Assembly: GCF_016862315.1 (NCBI RefSeq)
Contig: NZ_BOMS01000031.1
Span: forward strand, 62,001 to 126,000
Length of the DNA: 64,000 nt
Source: Actinoplanes palleronii
GTDB taxonomy: Bacteria > Actinomycetota > Actinomycetes > Mycobacteriales > Micromonosporaceae
Direction: 5' to 3'
Below, in pieces: positions 49,796-58,210 of this stretch. Position 1 is the stretch's first letter; every line of letters begins with the position of its first letter. Position numbers and translations under genes: made by a program. The notes below the pieces were generated by a model. The model ran no database searches. It was not told where the DNA came from and saw only the letters and a program-made list of their open reading frames with translations.

Positions 49796-50205
49796 CGTTG
49801 GGTGCCGTCGGCCGGCGGCGTTGTGGGGAGGGCTTCGGTGGGTGTGTCGCCGTTGATGAAGCGGGCGGTGTCGGCGACGAGTGCGCGGATCTCGTCGGCG
49901 TTGCGCAACCGGATGTTGGTGGCAGTGATCTCGTAACTGGATCCGTCTGCTCGGGTGATTTTGACCGTGCAGTTCCCGGTCCGCCGTCGGATCCACGAGA
50001 TTAGGGCCGAGGCTGTCGCCGAGACTGTTGCCGTGACCGCGCCTTCTGGGCCGATCACGACGGTGAGTATCTCTGTCAGAAGGCCGAGTTCTCCTGTCTT
50101 GGGCTCGCCGGGCTTCGGCGTGGCCCGCCCTGCGCCCTCGTCGTTGTTGAGCCAGGAGCACAGCGAGTCGGCGCCTTCATTGATCTCGAAAGTTATCCTG
50201 ATCAC
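49792..50205 (-). CDS. Effector-associated constant component EACC1
   Basis: A 137-residue protein matching the EACC1 component that accompanies caspase and other effectors in actinobacterial STAND-type conflict systems. The visible pattern is VIRITFEINEGADSLCSWLNN (N-terminal strand-helix), a Pro/Gly linker, ELGLLTEILTVVIGPEGAVTATVSATASALISWIRR (amphipathic/hydrophobic helix) and a C-terminal strand pair CTVKITRADGSSYEITATNI. I choose GTG 50205; an earlier GTG at 50220 is possible. The stop overlaps the caspase start by four bases, so both are co-translated. It probably acts as an adaptor between trigger and effector; its mechanism is not settled. Confidence 0.78.
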   Translation of the reverse strand: MIRITFEINEGADSLCSWLNNDEGAGRATPKPGEPKTGELGLLTEILTVVIGPEGAVTATVSATASALISWIRRRTGNCTVKITRADGSSYEITATNIRLRNADEIRALVADTARFINGDTPTEALPTTPPADGTQR

Positions 50206-50698
50206 AGGACATTGATACACCCGCTGGTTCTTTCGCGTTCAGTCCGGTCGTCGGATAGCGACTTCGGATTCACCCGGCCGTGTCAGGCGATGCGTCCCGC
50301 TGGGGGCGGCCGAAAGCGCCATCGCACACCTCAAATCGTGGAAAGTCCTCAAGACGGGCTTCCGGTGGTTCCTCGAGAAGTTCCCTGCCGAGTTACGGAA
50401 GGTAGCGAGACTGGAGGTTTCCAAGTGCATGGTCCGCCGGTCTCATCCTTAATGCTTTCGGGAAGTCCTCGTGGGACTGGCCCCGTAGCAGTAACGCGGT
50501 GGATTGCCAGGGAGGTCCTGTCGATGGCCAGCGAGGATAAGCCGGAGCGAGTGAGGATCATTACCGCGCAAGCTTGGAGAGTACCGGCAGCCGAACGACG
50601 GGGAACTTCCCACGGCCCCGGGCACGGTGGCGGCCGCCCAGCCCGGCCAGGCCCCGGTGAGGGACGGCGCCGGACGGCCGCAGCGGGCAGGGCCCGGG
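50206..50698. other. Intergenic region upstream of the EACC1 operon
   Basis: No gene is supported. The sequence has lower, irregular G/C content and holds the promoter of the leftward EACC1-caspase operon. From about 50620 it is GC-rich and joins the decayed RCC1-repeat gene. Confidence 0.45.
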
Positions 50699-51474
50699 TC
50701 AGGAAGCCACGATCGACGTGGTGCCGTTACCGGCGTCCAGCACCGACACCGTGCGCCGGTACAGGATCCCGGTCATCTGGATCGGGTTCGGGCTGGTCCG
50801 GCCGGTCACGTCACCGGTCGCGGCGACCAGCTGCCGGCGCTGTTGTTGCCCCAGCAGAACCCGGCGTTGTCGGTGGTCAGCGCGCATGAGTAATACATGC
50901 GCCGCGGTCAGCGTCGCGACGGTCTTCGCGCCCAGCAGCGTCGCCGCGGTGGACACGTCAGCCGGGGTGTTACGCCCGGCCGTGGTCCCGTCACCGAGCT
51001 GGCCGTACTGGTTGCTGCCCCAGCAGAACATCCGCTGGGACTCCAGCGCGCACGCATACGCGCTGCCGGCGGTGACCGTCGTGGTCGTCTTACCGGCCAG
51101 GCCGGTGGTCGTGACGACCGCGGCCGGGGTCATGACCCGGGCGATGCTGGCGCCGTTTGCCGACCTGTCCGGAAGCGCCCAGGCCCCGGCAGTACGCGGC
51201 ACTCGACGACGCGGCGAAAGTGAAAAGCTCCTCGGCGGTGATCGACGTGGCGGTGCGGGGCAGGCCGGTGACCGTGAACGGGACCGACGCGGTCAGCGAG
51301 CTGTTGCCGAGTTGGCCCTGGCCCGTCGAACCCCAGGCGTACGCGGCACCGGAAGCGATAGCGCATGTATGCGAGGTGCCGATGGCGAGCGCGGTGACGG
51401 TCTTGCCGATCAGGACACCGCTGGCGTACACCTGTGCGGGAAGTGGGCAGTGTTGAACCGAACCCATCATCGTG
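50699..51474 (-). pseudogene. Broken RCC1-repeat (beta-propeller) gene
   Basis: RCC1 repeat signatures lie in succession on the minus strand but in different frames: AIGTSHTCAIASGAAYAWGS and GQGQLGNSS (from 51470), then VTAGSAYACALESQRMFCWG and NQYGQLGDGTT (from 51202), then, one frame over near 50825-50890, SCALTTDNAGFCWGNNSAGQL. At least two frameshifts separate them, so no intact protein can be made. The N-terminal part and any signal peptide are missing. Intact relatives are secreted or cytoplasmic seven-bladed propellers of unknown role in actinomycetes. The right end coincides with one copy of the 40-bp repeat listed below. Confidence 0.8.
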
Positions 51475-51782
51475 GGTCGTGAGTCGACAGTGCCGCACCA
51501 GGACGTTCGTTGCCGATGTCGTGGCAGTTCTGTCGCTGGACGCCCTCGGTTCAGTCGGCACCGGACCGTTACGGTTTGTGTAACCGTCTCTGACGGTGTT
51601 GGCTACCGTTGTCTATGTGAGAGCGCATGGGGCAGCGGGTGTCCAGTGCAGTGACGGCCTGACGGTTTGTCCCACGGGCCGCAGACCGCCACGTGAGGGT
51701 CGTGGACTCGGTGCGGTGTCGCCACTGGTGAACGGTAGTGATTGCGGAGAGTGGGCAGTCTCGAACCGAACACATCATCGTG
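51435..51782. repeat. Imperfect 40-bp direct repeat, 308 bp apart
   Basis: Copies at 51435-51474 and 51743-51782 match at about 35 of 40 bases, sharing GTGGGCAGT and GAACCGAAC with CATCATCGTG. They bracket a 270-bp stretch with no gene. This may be the footprint of a duplicated segment or an excised element. Confidence 0.65.
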
Positions 51783-51943
51783 TCATCACGTCGTCTGTGA
51801 CCAGCCGATACGTCGCTGTTGCAAATCGGAACACCGGGCAACGTATGACGGATGGGGTGACGTCCTCCCCGGGTTGGTTGCCCGACCGGTTCGGTGAACC
51901 CGGGGTGGTGTCCCTCGTGACGGTTGGAAGCTAACGTGATGAC
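51475..51943. other. Non-coding interval, 470 bp
   Basis: I see no coding sequence. The interval contains the second copy of the 40-bp repeat and an extended GC-poor stretch before the coiled-coil gene, and probably the promoter of that gene. Confidence 0.45.
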
Positions 51944-52570
51944 ATGCCGGACGCTTTGACCCGCAGGCCTCTTCCCGACTTTCTCCAGACCGAGCTGGAT
52001 CAGTTGACTGCTGAGCTGGAACGGCTGGGCGAGGAGAAGGTGACGCTGGAGGAGCGAATCGGCTCGCTTCGCGACAAGGTGATGTTCGTTCAACAACTGC
52101 GTGAGAGGTACCTCGCTGAGCGGTCGACTGCCGACGTCGATGTGCCGGTCACCGCTGAGTGCGTGAGCATTGATGCCAAAACGGCTGCGGAGTCGAATAG
52201 CGACCTTCTCGGTTCGAGGAGCGTAGGAGTGCAGCCGTCGGCGAAGCGTACGGTTCGGCTGCCGAGTACTCGACCCCCATACGAAGATCGTGTCGGCAAA
52301 AGCGGCGCTCGTGATATTTCCAGTCCTGACAGCGATCGCCCGTGGGCTGATCGTGTGGCTGCCCTCATGATCAACAGTGGCGATCGTGTATGGTCGATCG
52401 AGCAGTTGAACATCAAGTTGATCGATGTGCGTTGGAGCGCAGAGGTGCAACGTAGAGCCAAGACGGCGCTGCGCAAGGCTGTGGAGCGGATGCTGAGTCG
52501 GGGGCAAGTAGTGCGTACCGGAACCGCTGAATACCGGCCAACGGCCCTGATCGCCAATGCGAGCCGATGA
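51944..52570 (+). CDS. Coiled-coil plus wHTH-like protein, unknown function
   Basis: A 208-residue protein. Residues about 8-60 form a clear coiled coil (LQTELDQLTAELERLGEEKVTLEERIGSLRDKVMFVQQLRERY). The middle is a low-complexity linker, and the C-terminal 80 residues (WADRVAALMINSGDRVWSIEQLNIKLIDVRWSAEVQRRAKTALRKAVERMLSRGQVVRTG) have the spacing of a winged-helix domain with a final beta wing. Codon use is of the accessory type (A/T-ending codons). I do not recognise a family. In actinomycetes small coiled-coil/HTH proteins often adjoin conflict or transposon-derived genes; a regulatory role is inference. Confidence 0.65.
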   Translation: MPDALTRRPLPDFLQTELDQLTAELERLGEEKVTLEERIGSLRDKVMFVQQLRERYLAERSTADVDVPVTAECVSIDAKTAAESNSDLLGSRSVGVQPSAKRTVRLPSTRPPYEDRVGKSGARDISSPDSDRPWADRVAALMINSGDRVWSIEQLNIKLIDVRWSAEVQRRAKTALRKAVERMLSRGQVVRTGTAEYRPTALIANASR

Positions 52571-52788
52571 TCTGATTTAGACAGGCTTCCGGTCCGCAAG
52601 AGCTATCCTTTCGTCCGTTACCGCTGCCTGTGCGGCCACGAGACACTCTCTTGGACTGGCTTTCTACATGGCACACCGTTTATGACGGTCATGCGGAACG
52701 ACCGAGTCGTTCGGAAATGAACGACCATGACGGTATTCACAGGGTCTCGGGTAGGGCTCCCAGGCAACTTTTCTGCTGGTTGCGCACC
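52571..52788. other. Intergenic with mutually exclusive stems
   Basis: No gene is supported. GAACGAC occurs at 52696-52702 and 52719-52725 around GTCGTTC at 52706-52712, so the middle arm can pair with either side. The rest has irregular composition. Confidence 0.45.
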
Positions 52789-53163
52789 TTATTCAGGAAC
52801 ATCTTCGGCGGGAATATATCCTGCCCAAAAGGGCAGGCCAGCCGCTGCTATCCGGTCGCGAACTAAAGCTTGTTCTTGATGTCGGTTTGCTTTGGCCTCA
52901 GCGATTATCCGAGCGTGTTGTGCGCGGAGCTCCGCTCGCCGCGTCACTGCTTCCGGAGCGTCACCGCTGATCTCGGCCAGCAGTTGACGAGTCCGTTCGG
53001 CGCTCGCGAGCAGCTGCGGGGACGGAACCGCGCGCCAAGAACGTCGCCCATGGCGCGGCGATAGCTGCGGCATAGCGGCTATGCCGGCAGGTGGGTGGTG
53101 ACCTGTACGACCGTGTTCGCACAGGTCAAGATGTCTGTTCACCGGCCCGGCGACGATAATCAT
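52789..53163 (-). CDS. Hypothetical helical protein
   Basis: A possible 124-residue protein from ATG 53163 (MIIVAGPVNRHLDL), or 94 residues from ATG 53073 (MPQLSPRHGRR). The C-terminal 80 residues look like a genuine charged amphipathic helix protein: SPQLLASAERTRQLLAEISG, EAVTRRAELRAQHARIIAEAKANRHQEQALVRDRIAAAGLPFWAGYIPAED. Third-position bias there supports coding, while the N-terminal part is less certain. No family is recognised. It could also be the end of a larger decayed gene, as its neighbours to the right are. Confidence 0.4.
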   Translation of the reverse strand: MIIVAGPVNRHLDLCEHGRTGHHPPAGIAAMPQLSPRHGRRSWRAVPSPQLLASAERTRQLLAEISGDAPEAVTRRAELRAQHARIIAEAKANRHQEQALVRDRIAAAGLPFWAGYIPAEDVPE

Positions 53164-53268
53164 CGATGTTGCTCCAAGAGTGCCGCAAGATTTATTTGGC
53201 GACGTCGGGGTTGCGTGGGTCGGTGAAGAACAGACATTCATGTTCCTTCATGAAACGGGGTGACTGCG

Positions 53269-53361
53269 ATGCGGGAGATCGCGAGCACCCTGCGCAGCGC
53301 TGCCGACACCTACGAAGCCGAAGACCGGGCCGGCGCCCACCGGATCAAGAACATCTACTGA
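53269..53361 (+). pseudogene. C-terminal remnant of an ESX secretion-associated (DUF2580-like) protein
   Basis: A 30-codon frame, MREIASTLRSAADTYEAEDR and AGAHRIKNIY, that matches the end of small ESX/type VII secretion target proteins (Sxx-S-A-D-xY-xxxD pattern). The N-terminal two thirds that such proteins need is absent upstream, where a different frame runs, so this is a truncated remnant. It ends ten bases before the WXG-type gene, the gene order usual for T7SS substrate pairs. Confidence 0.6.
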
Positions 53362-53373
53362 CGGGGGAACGTG

Positions 53374-54167
53374 ATGTTCAGCGTCGCGCAGCACGAAGCG
53401 GTGATCGCGGAGATCAACGAGGGAATGAACACGCTCAACGCAAAGCTGGATCAAGCCATCCCCGCCGCCGACCGTGTGGCCAGCCAGTGGTGGGTGGCCG
53501 ACGTGATCGGCGAAGCGCTTATGTACATAGCCCGCGAGACCGTGGAACTTGGCAAGGAGATCGTCGCTTTTATCGCCGACCTGCTCAAAGGGGCCGTCGC
53601 GCCGATCATCATGTTCCAGGATTCCTGGAAGTGGGCCGACATCAAAAGCGGGTTCAGCGGCGTCGCGACCGAACTCAGCGACACCAACCTGATCATCGAC
53701 GACTCAAAATAGTCCGGCGACGCCAAGAGCGCCTACGTCACCGTGGCGGCGGCGCAGTCCGCTGCCGCCAGCCGGTCAGCTCGATCGCCGGAACCACCAT
53801 GGGCAACCTGATCCAATGCGCACTTGCCGGCTCGGTCTTCTACCTCGCGGTCGCCACGATCGCCGCCAAACTGATCGTCGCCGCCTCGGCCGCAGTCGCG
53901 GCGATCAGTAGCGCAGTCTTTTCCGAGATTGGCGGCGTGATCTTCGTGGAGGAAGGCACGGTGAACATCACGGCACTGTCCGTGGCCGCCGGTGTCCTCG
54001 CGACGTTCCTGTCCTCGCAGGCCGTCGCCATGGTCATGATGCACAGCGACGCTACCGATCCGACCAGCTTCCCGGGCGGCGGCCATTGGCCAGCAGCTAA
54101 CACCGCCCGCTACAACGACGCGACTATCAACGACACCGACGCGGACTGGAACCTCAAGGGCGAATAG
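53374..54167 (+). pseudogene. WXG100-superfamily secretion substrate, broken by amber and frameshift
   Basis: Reading from ATG 53374 gives MFSVAQHEAVIAEINEGMNT, a helical domain, then DDSK followed by TAG (53710-53712) and, in frame, SGDAKSAYVTV. The ancestral sequence was clearly W-SGDAKSAY, the Trp of the W-x-G motif (TGG) having become an amber codon. About 63 bases later a one-base loss near 53775 shifts the frame; the shifted frame restores SSIAGTTMGNLIQ, two hydrophobic segments (FYLAVATIAAKLIVAASAAV and LSVAAGVLATFLSSQAVAM) and a C-terminus ending WNLKGE at 54167. The repaired protein would be about 264 residues. Type VII-exported proteins and toxins have such an organisation. Confidence 0.75.
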
Positions 54168-54622
54168 TCGACGTCGTAACGCCGGCATGGAAAATCCCAG
54201 GCGGGAGGCCTTACGTTCGGACGTGTGTTCAAAGTCTTGACGACGTGGATTACGGGCAGGCTTATGGAACCGTGCTCAGGCGCTATGTGATCCAGGCGCG
54301 TTCTTGACACGGCAATCACGAGCAGGCAAAACGGTTAAATCAAACAGTCAGGCAGGAGCGTATCCCTTTGGCGGATTGAGATTAGAAGTGCGGCGGGTAG
54401 GCAAGGGTGTCTAACAGCATCCGAGCCCTCGGGGCTGTTCCGAGGCGCTCCGTCGAAACGGGGAACTCAGGTCCTGCGGCGAGCGGTGTGCCTGCGACTA
54501 GAGCTAAGACGATGGGTCTTGTGCTTGGCGGATAACCTGACTCGCAGTCGCTAAGATTCGCGGGCTGCAAACGGATCATACTGTTACCGCTGTGATCATG
54601 GGCATCTATTGACTACTCTAAG
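54168..54622. other. Intergenic 455 bp, promoter of the NB-ARC gene
   Basis: No gene is supported; G/C content is low and irregular. The last bases before the NB-ARC start (TACTCTAAG then ATGATG) lack a ribosome-binding site, so a leaderless transcript is possible. Confidence 0.4.
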
Positions 54623-56887
54623 ATGATGGACGCTGGAGCACTGTGGACGATTGTCGGCTCTGTGGCCGGCGTCGGAGCCCTGATCATCGGGTCCGCTCAG
54701 CTACAGCAGGGCAAGAAGAGTCTGCAGCGAAAGGCCAGCACGGCGGATGCGGCGCCTCACGAGGGCGGTTCCGGTTATGTTCTCGGTGACACTGTAGCGG
54801 TCCCGCTCGGTCGGTTGCCCCGCGAGGTTGTCGGACGTGAGACGACTCTGCGACTCCTTGCCCGTGCATTCAGGCAGGGGGATCGAGTCATCGTTCTCGC
54901 TGGCGTTGGAGGCATAGGCAAATCGACCGTCGCAGCGGAGTTTTGCCGGACCATGACAGGCCGTAGCTGGCCGCGGCGACCCAGTCCCTCAGTGTGGTGG
55001 ATCGACGGATCGGACCGGGCGCGGCTCGTCGGCGGTCTGGTATCGGTGATTCGAGCGGTCGGTGGTACCGAAGCCGACTGTGTCGCAGTGCGTGACGGAT
55101 ATCCCGATGCGCCCGACCGATTATGGCGCCTCCTGCGCCGCTCGTCGCAGCGCTGGGTGATTACGATCGATAATGTCGACGACCCGTCCGTGCTCAACTG
55201 GGTCGCCGCCGATGCACCGGGACAATCCGCCAACGTCTCGACCGGGACAGGGTGGGTGCGATCGAGCCCACGCGGTTTGCTCATCATCACGTCGCGGAAT
55301 GCAGACGCTACCTCGTGGAGCAGTAAGTCAGACATTGTCAACGTTGACACGCTGAGCCGTTCGGACTCTGCTAGCATCCTGCTCCGCCTGGCGCCGCAGG
55401 CTGGCGTACGAGAGGACGCCGAAGTTCTGGCCGACACCTTGGGAGGACTTCCGCTCGTTCTGCGCGTCGCAGGCGCCTATTTGGCATATCCCTTGGCTCG
55501 GTGGGCGACGTTCGACGAATACCGGTTGGCTTACCGGCATCAAACCGTAGAGGTGTTGGCCGCCACCAACACAACTTCGATCGGTGAACGGGATGATCTC
55601 ATGACGACTTGGGAGCTGTCACTCGACGATCTGTCCAAACGCGGTGTTCCGGAGGCCAGAGCACTTCTACGCCTCATATCGTGCTACGCGGCGAACGCGA
55701 CCATTCCACTCGACCTTCTCGATTCTGAGGCGCTACATCCGCTGCTAGGTGCCGCAGCTGGCACTGACGTGCGGCTCAGAGTAGAGCAGGCACTTCGTGG
55801 GTTACTCCGCTACGGTTTAATCAGCAGCGGACCGACGCCACCCCCAAGCATCGTCGGGCATCCAGCGATTACCGACAGCAATCGAAGCCATCTCCGTCGC
55901 GGCTCCGAGCCTAGCCCCCACCTGGTGTGCGCGGTGGCGTCGTCGCTCGTCGTCGAGAGAATCCGCGCGCTGTCCTTCAGCGCCCCCCGAGACTGGCCCG
56001 CGTTCGCCATGCTCGTGCCTCACTTGCAGGCCCTACTTAAGGTAACGCCAGAGTTCCTAGGCGAGGACGACCTCGGCGCTCTTTGCGACATGGCGAGCAA
56101 AGCCGTACTCGCCTACGACTGGAGCGGCGGTCTGGCGGCCGCCGAACAACTCACCCGAATGGCCCTCCACGCTGGCCGATCGCTGCCAGCCACATCGCCG
56201 CCCAAGCTTCGCCTGCTTCAGCAGGAAGCGCTGCAGAGGGGAAGGCGAGGCCATTGGGGCGAGGCGCTACCGGTTTTCAAGCAACTGGCCGGAGTCAGCG
56301 CCCGGGCGAACGGGGACGATCACCCGGTGACGCTGGCCATCCGTCACGACCTAGCGCGTGCCTACGCTCACGAAGGCCAGTGGACGGCGGCGGAGAACCA
56401 GGCGCGAGAGGTGTTCGAAGCCCGGGCGAGGTCTCTTGGCGGCGTCCACGTCGAGACGTTGGCAAGCGAGCACCACCTCGCGCGCGCGCTGTCCGCGCAG
56501 CACAAATGGGACGCCTGCAATCCGCTGTTTGAGGAGATCATCCGCAAGGAGCGCAGCCTCGTCGGTGATCGCGACATTCTGACCCTGGCAACCCGGGACG
56601 CTCAGGCGCGGAGTTTCGCCGAACAGGGTCGGTGGTTCGAGGCCAGTCAGGCTTACCAGGCGATTCTCGACATCCGTAGCGGTTTTATGGGCCGAGAGCA
56701 CCCGACGACGCTTGCAAATCACCACAGCCTTGGTGTCGCGCTGGCCCATCAAGGCCGAATGAATGAGGCACGCGAGGCTCTCGAGCGCGTGTACGAGGCG
56801 CGCCTGCGTGTGTTGGGGCGCGATCATCCGGAGACCCACCAGACAGCCGATGCCCTCCGCGAGATCGACCGCGCGCGAGGCGAATGA
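54623..56887 (+). CDS. NB-ARC ATPase with C-terminal TPR repeats (STAND regulator)
   Basis: A 754-residue STAND-class ATPase. A single membrane helix lies at about 8-26 (WTIVGSVAGVGALIIGSAQL). The NB-ARC region includes Walker A VLAGVGGIGKST (91-102), Walker B RWVITIDNVDD (about 177-187), the GLPL-like motif DTLGGLPLVLRVAGAYLAY and a winged-helix segment. Residues about 520-750 are tetratricopeptide repeats (ALPVFKQLAGVSARANGDDHPVTLAIRHDLARAY and four more). Such proteins act as signal-dependent switches controlling transcription or effectors. It has three TTA Leu codons (167, 394, 399). It begins the rightward run and ends 30 bp before the methyltransferase gene. Confidence 0.9.
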   Translation: MMDAGALWTIVGSVAGVGALIIGSAQLQQGKKSLQRKASTADAAPHEGGSGYVLGDTVAVPLGRLPREVVGRETTLRLLARAFRQGDRVIVLAGVGGIGKSTVAAEFCRTMTGRSWPRRPSPSVWWIDGSDRARLVGGLVSVIRAVGGTEADCVAVRDGYPDAPDRLWRLLRRSSQRWVITIDNVDDPSVLNWVAADAPGQSANVSTGTGWVRSSPRGLLIITSRNADATSWSSKSDIVNVDTLSRSDSASILLRLAPQAGVREDAEVLADTLGGLPLVLRVAGAYLAYPLARWATFDEYRLAYRHQTVEVLAATNTTSIGERDDLMTTWELSLDDLSKRGVPEARALLRLISCYAANATIPLDLLDSEALHPLLGAAAGTDVRLRVEQALRGLLRYGLISSGPTPPPSIVGHPAITDSNRSHLRRGSEPSPHLVCAVASSLVVERIRALSFSAPRDWPAFAMLVPHLQALLKVTPEFLGEDDLGALCDMASKAVLAYDWSGGLAAAEQLTRMALHAGRSLPATSPPKLRLLQQEALQRGRRGHWGEALPVFKQLAGVSARANGDDHPVTLAIRHDLARAYAHEGQWTAAENQAREVFEARARSLGGVHVETLASEHHLARALSAQHKWDACNPLFEEIIRKERSLVGDRDILTLATRDAQARSFAEQGRWFEASQAYQAILDIRSGFMGREHPTTLANHHSLGVALAHQGRMNEAREALERVYEARLRVLGRDHPETHQTADALREIDRARGE

Positions 56888-56917
56888 CAATGCCGCCCGT
56901 CCGGAAGAGGTGGACCC

Positions 56918-58210
56918 TTGCCGACAGTCGAACTGCATGGAATCTCGCGGAGCGCACATCCAGAAGTCGTACGGAGCATCGACGAGAGACTACGCACCTG
57001 CGCTTTCGTGGCGGACATCGTGGTCGTCGAGGCGCACACTAAGGTGCTCGATCTTGACGGGCGGCCGCGGCCGTTCGTGCGGGTGCTGACCCGAAGCGAC
57101 GAAAAAGCCTCCGTTTTGGCCGACAAGCTCGCTGATCTTGCGGATGTGGAGACGGTGCTCATCGGCTTCCATCCGATCCGGCAAGCGACCATGGAAGGGC
57201 AGCTCGCCGAGGCGCTACAACCAGTCGCGCAGGCGTTCACCGCCTTCGCGTTGCATGCTTTTCTGGATACTGGTCTGGCGCGCAGCATTGAGTCAGGGAT
57301 GGCTGACCTGGCCGCTCTGGCCGATCGGCATGCGATGGATCCGGACCGGCTATCCGCGCTGCTCGGTTACCTGGTCAATGAGCGCTATCTCACCCGGGTG
57401 GCCGACCGGTGGGAGCTGACTGGCAAGATGCGGGCAGTCGCCCGCATCGAGCCGTGGTACACCCTGCTGATCGGCGGTTACGGGCAGCTTCTGCCGACCA
57501 TCCGGGAGTTGCTTCCCGCTGGCGCCCCGTTCGGAAGCCGGGACGCCGTCGCTGTCGGTCGCGGCAGTTGCGGCATCAGTCAATACGACGCGATCCCGAT
57601 GATCGTGTCGCTTTTGAGCGGTGAAAACGCCCTACTCGGACGGATCATCGACATCGGATGCGGCGACGGCTCGTTCCTGGCATCCCTGATCAAGCAGAAC
57701 CAAGCCGAGGCCGGGATCGGACTCGACAGCGATCCCGGTAGCATCCGAGCCGCCAATGAGTCCATCGATTCGTGGGGCCTGGCGTCGAGACTGTCGTTCC
57801 AAACCACGACTGTGCAGGACTTCATCGCCGCTCAATCCGGTGACGGTCGCCGCGACTGCTTCCTGGCCTCGTTCGTGCTCCAGGAAATCCTGGAGCAGCA
57901 GGGCGAGGAGAGCTTACGGTCGGTGTTGCGGGCGATCAGTCGACGAGGTTCACGCCTTCTCGTCGTCGAGGTTGAGCCCGGCCGGGACGGTCTGGACATG
58001 ACCACCGGCCTGGCCAACCGGTATTACAACGCATATTTCCTGCTGCATGCGCTGACTGAGCAGCGGCTGGCTAGCCGCGATTACTGGGAGGCGATTTTCG
58101 CGGACTGCGGGTTTTCCGTCGCCCGATCGGCCACGGTGAACCCAGAGGTCGATTCGACTGGGCTGGAGTTCGGGCTACTGCTGTCGCCGCGGAGCGGGTG
58201 GGTGGCTTGA
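56918..58210 (+). CDS. Tautomerase-like N-domain fused to a 2-keto-acid (2-ketoarginine-type) C-methyltransferase
   Basis: A 430-residue protein. TTG at 56918 is well placed after GGAAGAGG and gives MPTVELHGISRSAHPEVV, with proline at position 2; residues 1-90 have the size and beta-alpha-beta pattern of a 4-OT/MIF-like tautomerase domain, in which Pro-1 is the catalytic base. Next is a helical dimerisation/HTH region (about 95-165) and a Rossmann methyltransferase domain with SAM motif IIDIGCGDGSFLASL (about 243-257) and GLDSDPGSIRAANES. GRGSCGISQYDAIPM and RYYNAYFLLHALTEQ resemble the 2-ketoarginine C3-methyltransferases of the MrsA type. One TTA codon (333). TTGA overlaps the next start. 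Confidence 0.7.
   Translation: MPTVELHGISRSAHPEVVRSIDERLRTCAFVADIVVVEAHTKVLDLDGRPRPFVRVLTRSDEKASVLADKLADLADVETVLIGFHPIRQATMEGQLAEALQPVAQAFTAFALHAFLDTGLARSIESGMADLAALADRHAMDPDRLSALLGYLVNERYLTRVADRWELTGKMRAVARIEPWYTLLIGGYGQLLPTIRELLPAGAPFGSRDAVAVGRGSCGISQYDAIPMIVSLLSGENALLGRIIDIGCGDGSFLASLIKQNQAEAGIGLDSDPGSIRAANESIDSWGLASRLSFQTTTVQDFIAAQSGDGRRDCFLASFVLQEILEQQGEESLRSVLRAISRRGSRLLVVEVEPGRDGLDMTTGLANRYYNAYFLLHALTEQRLASRDYWEAIFADCGFSVARSATVNPEVDSTGLEFGLLLSPRSGWVA

Noticed and set aside
49796-50161. N-terminal extension of the caspase frame (122 codons)
   Set aside because: It overlaps the EACC1 gene in another frame, is His/Arg-rich, and has no conserved feature. GTG 49795 with the GTGA overlap is better.
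53710-53712. TAG read as a suppressed or recoded codon
   Set aside because: A further frameshift 63 bases later shows the gene is simply broken; no recoding signal is visible.
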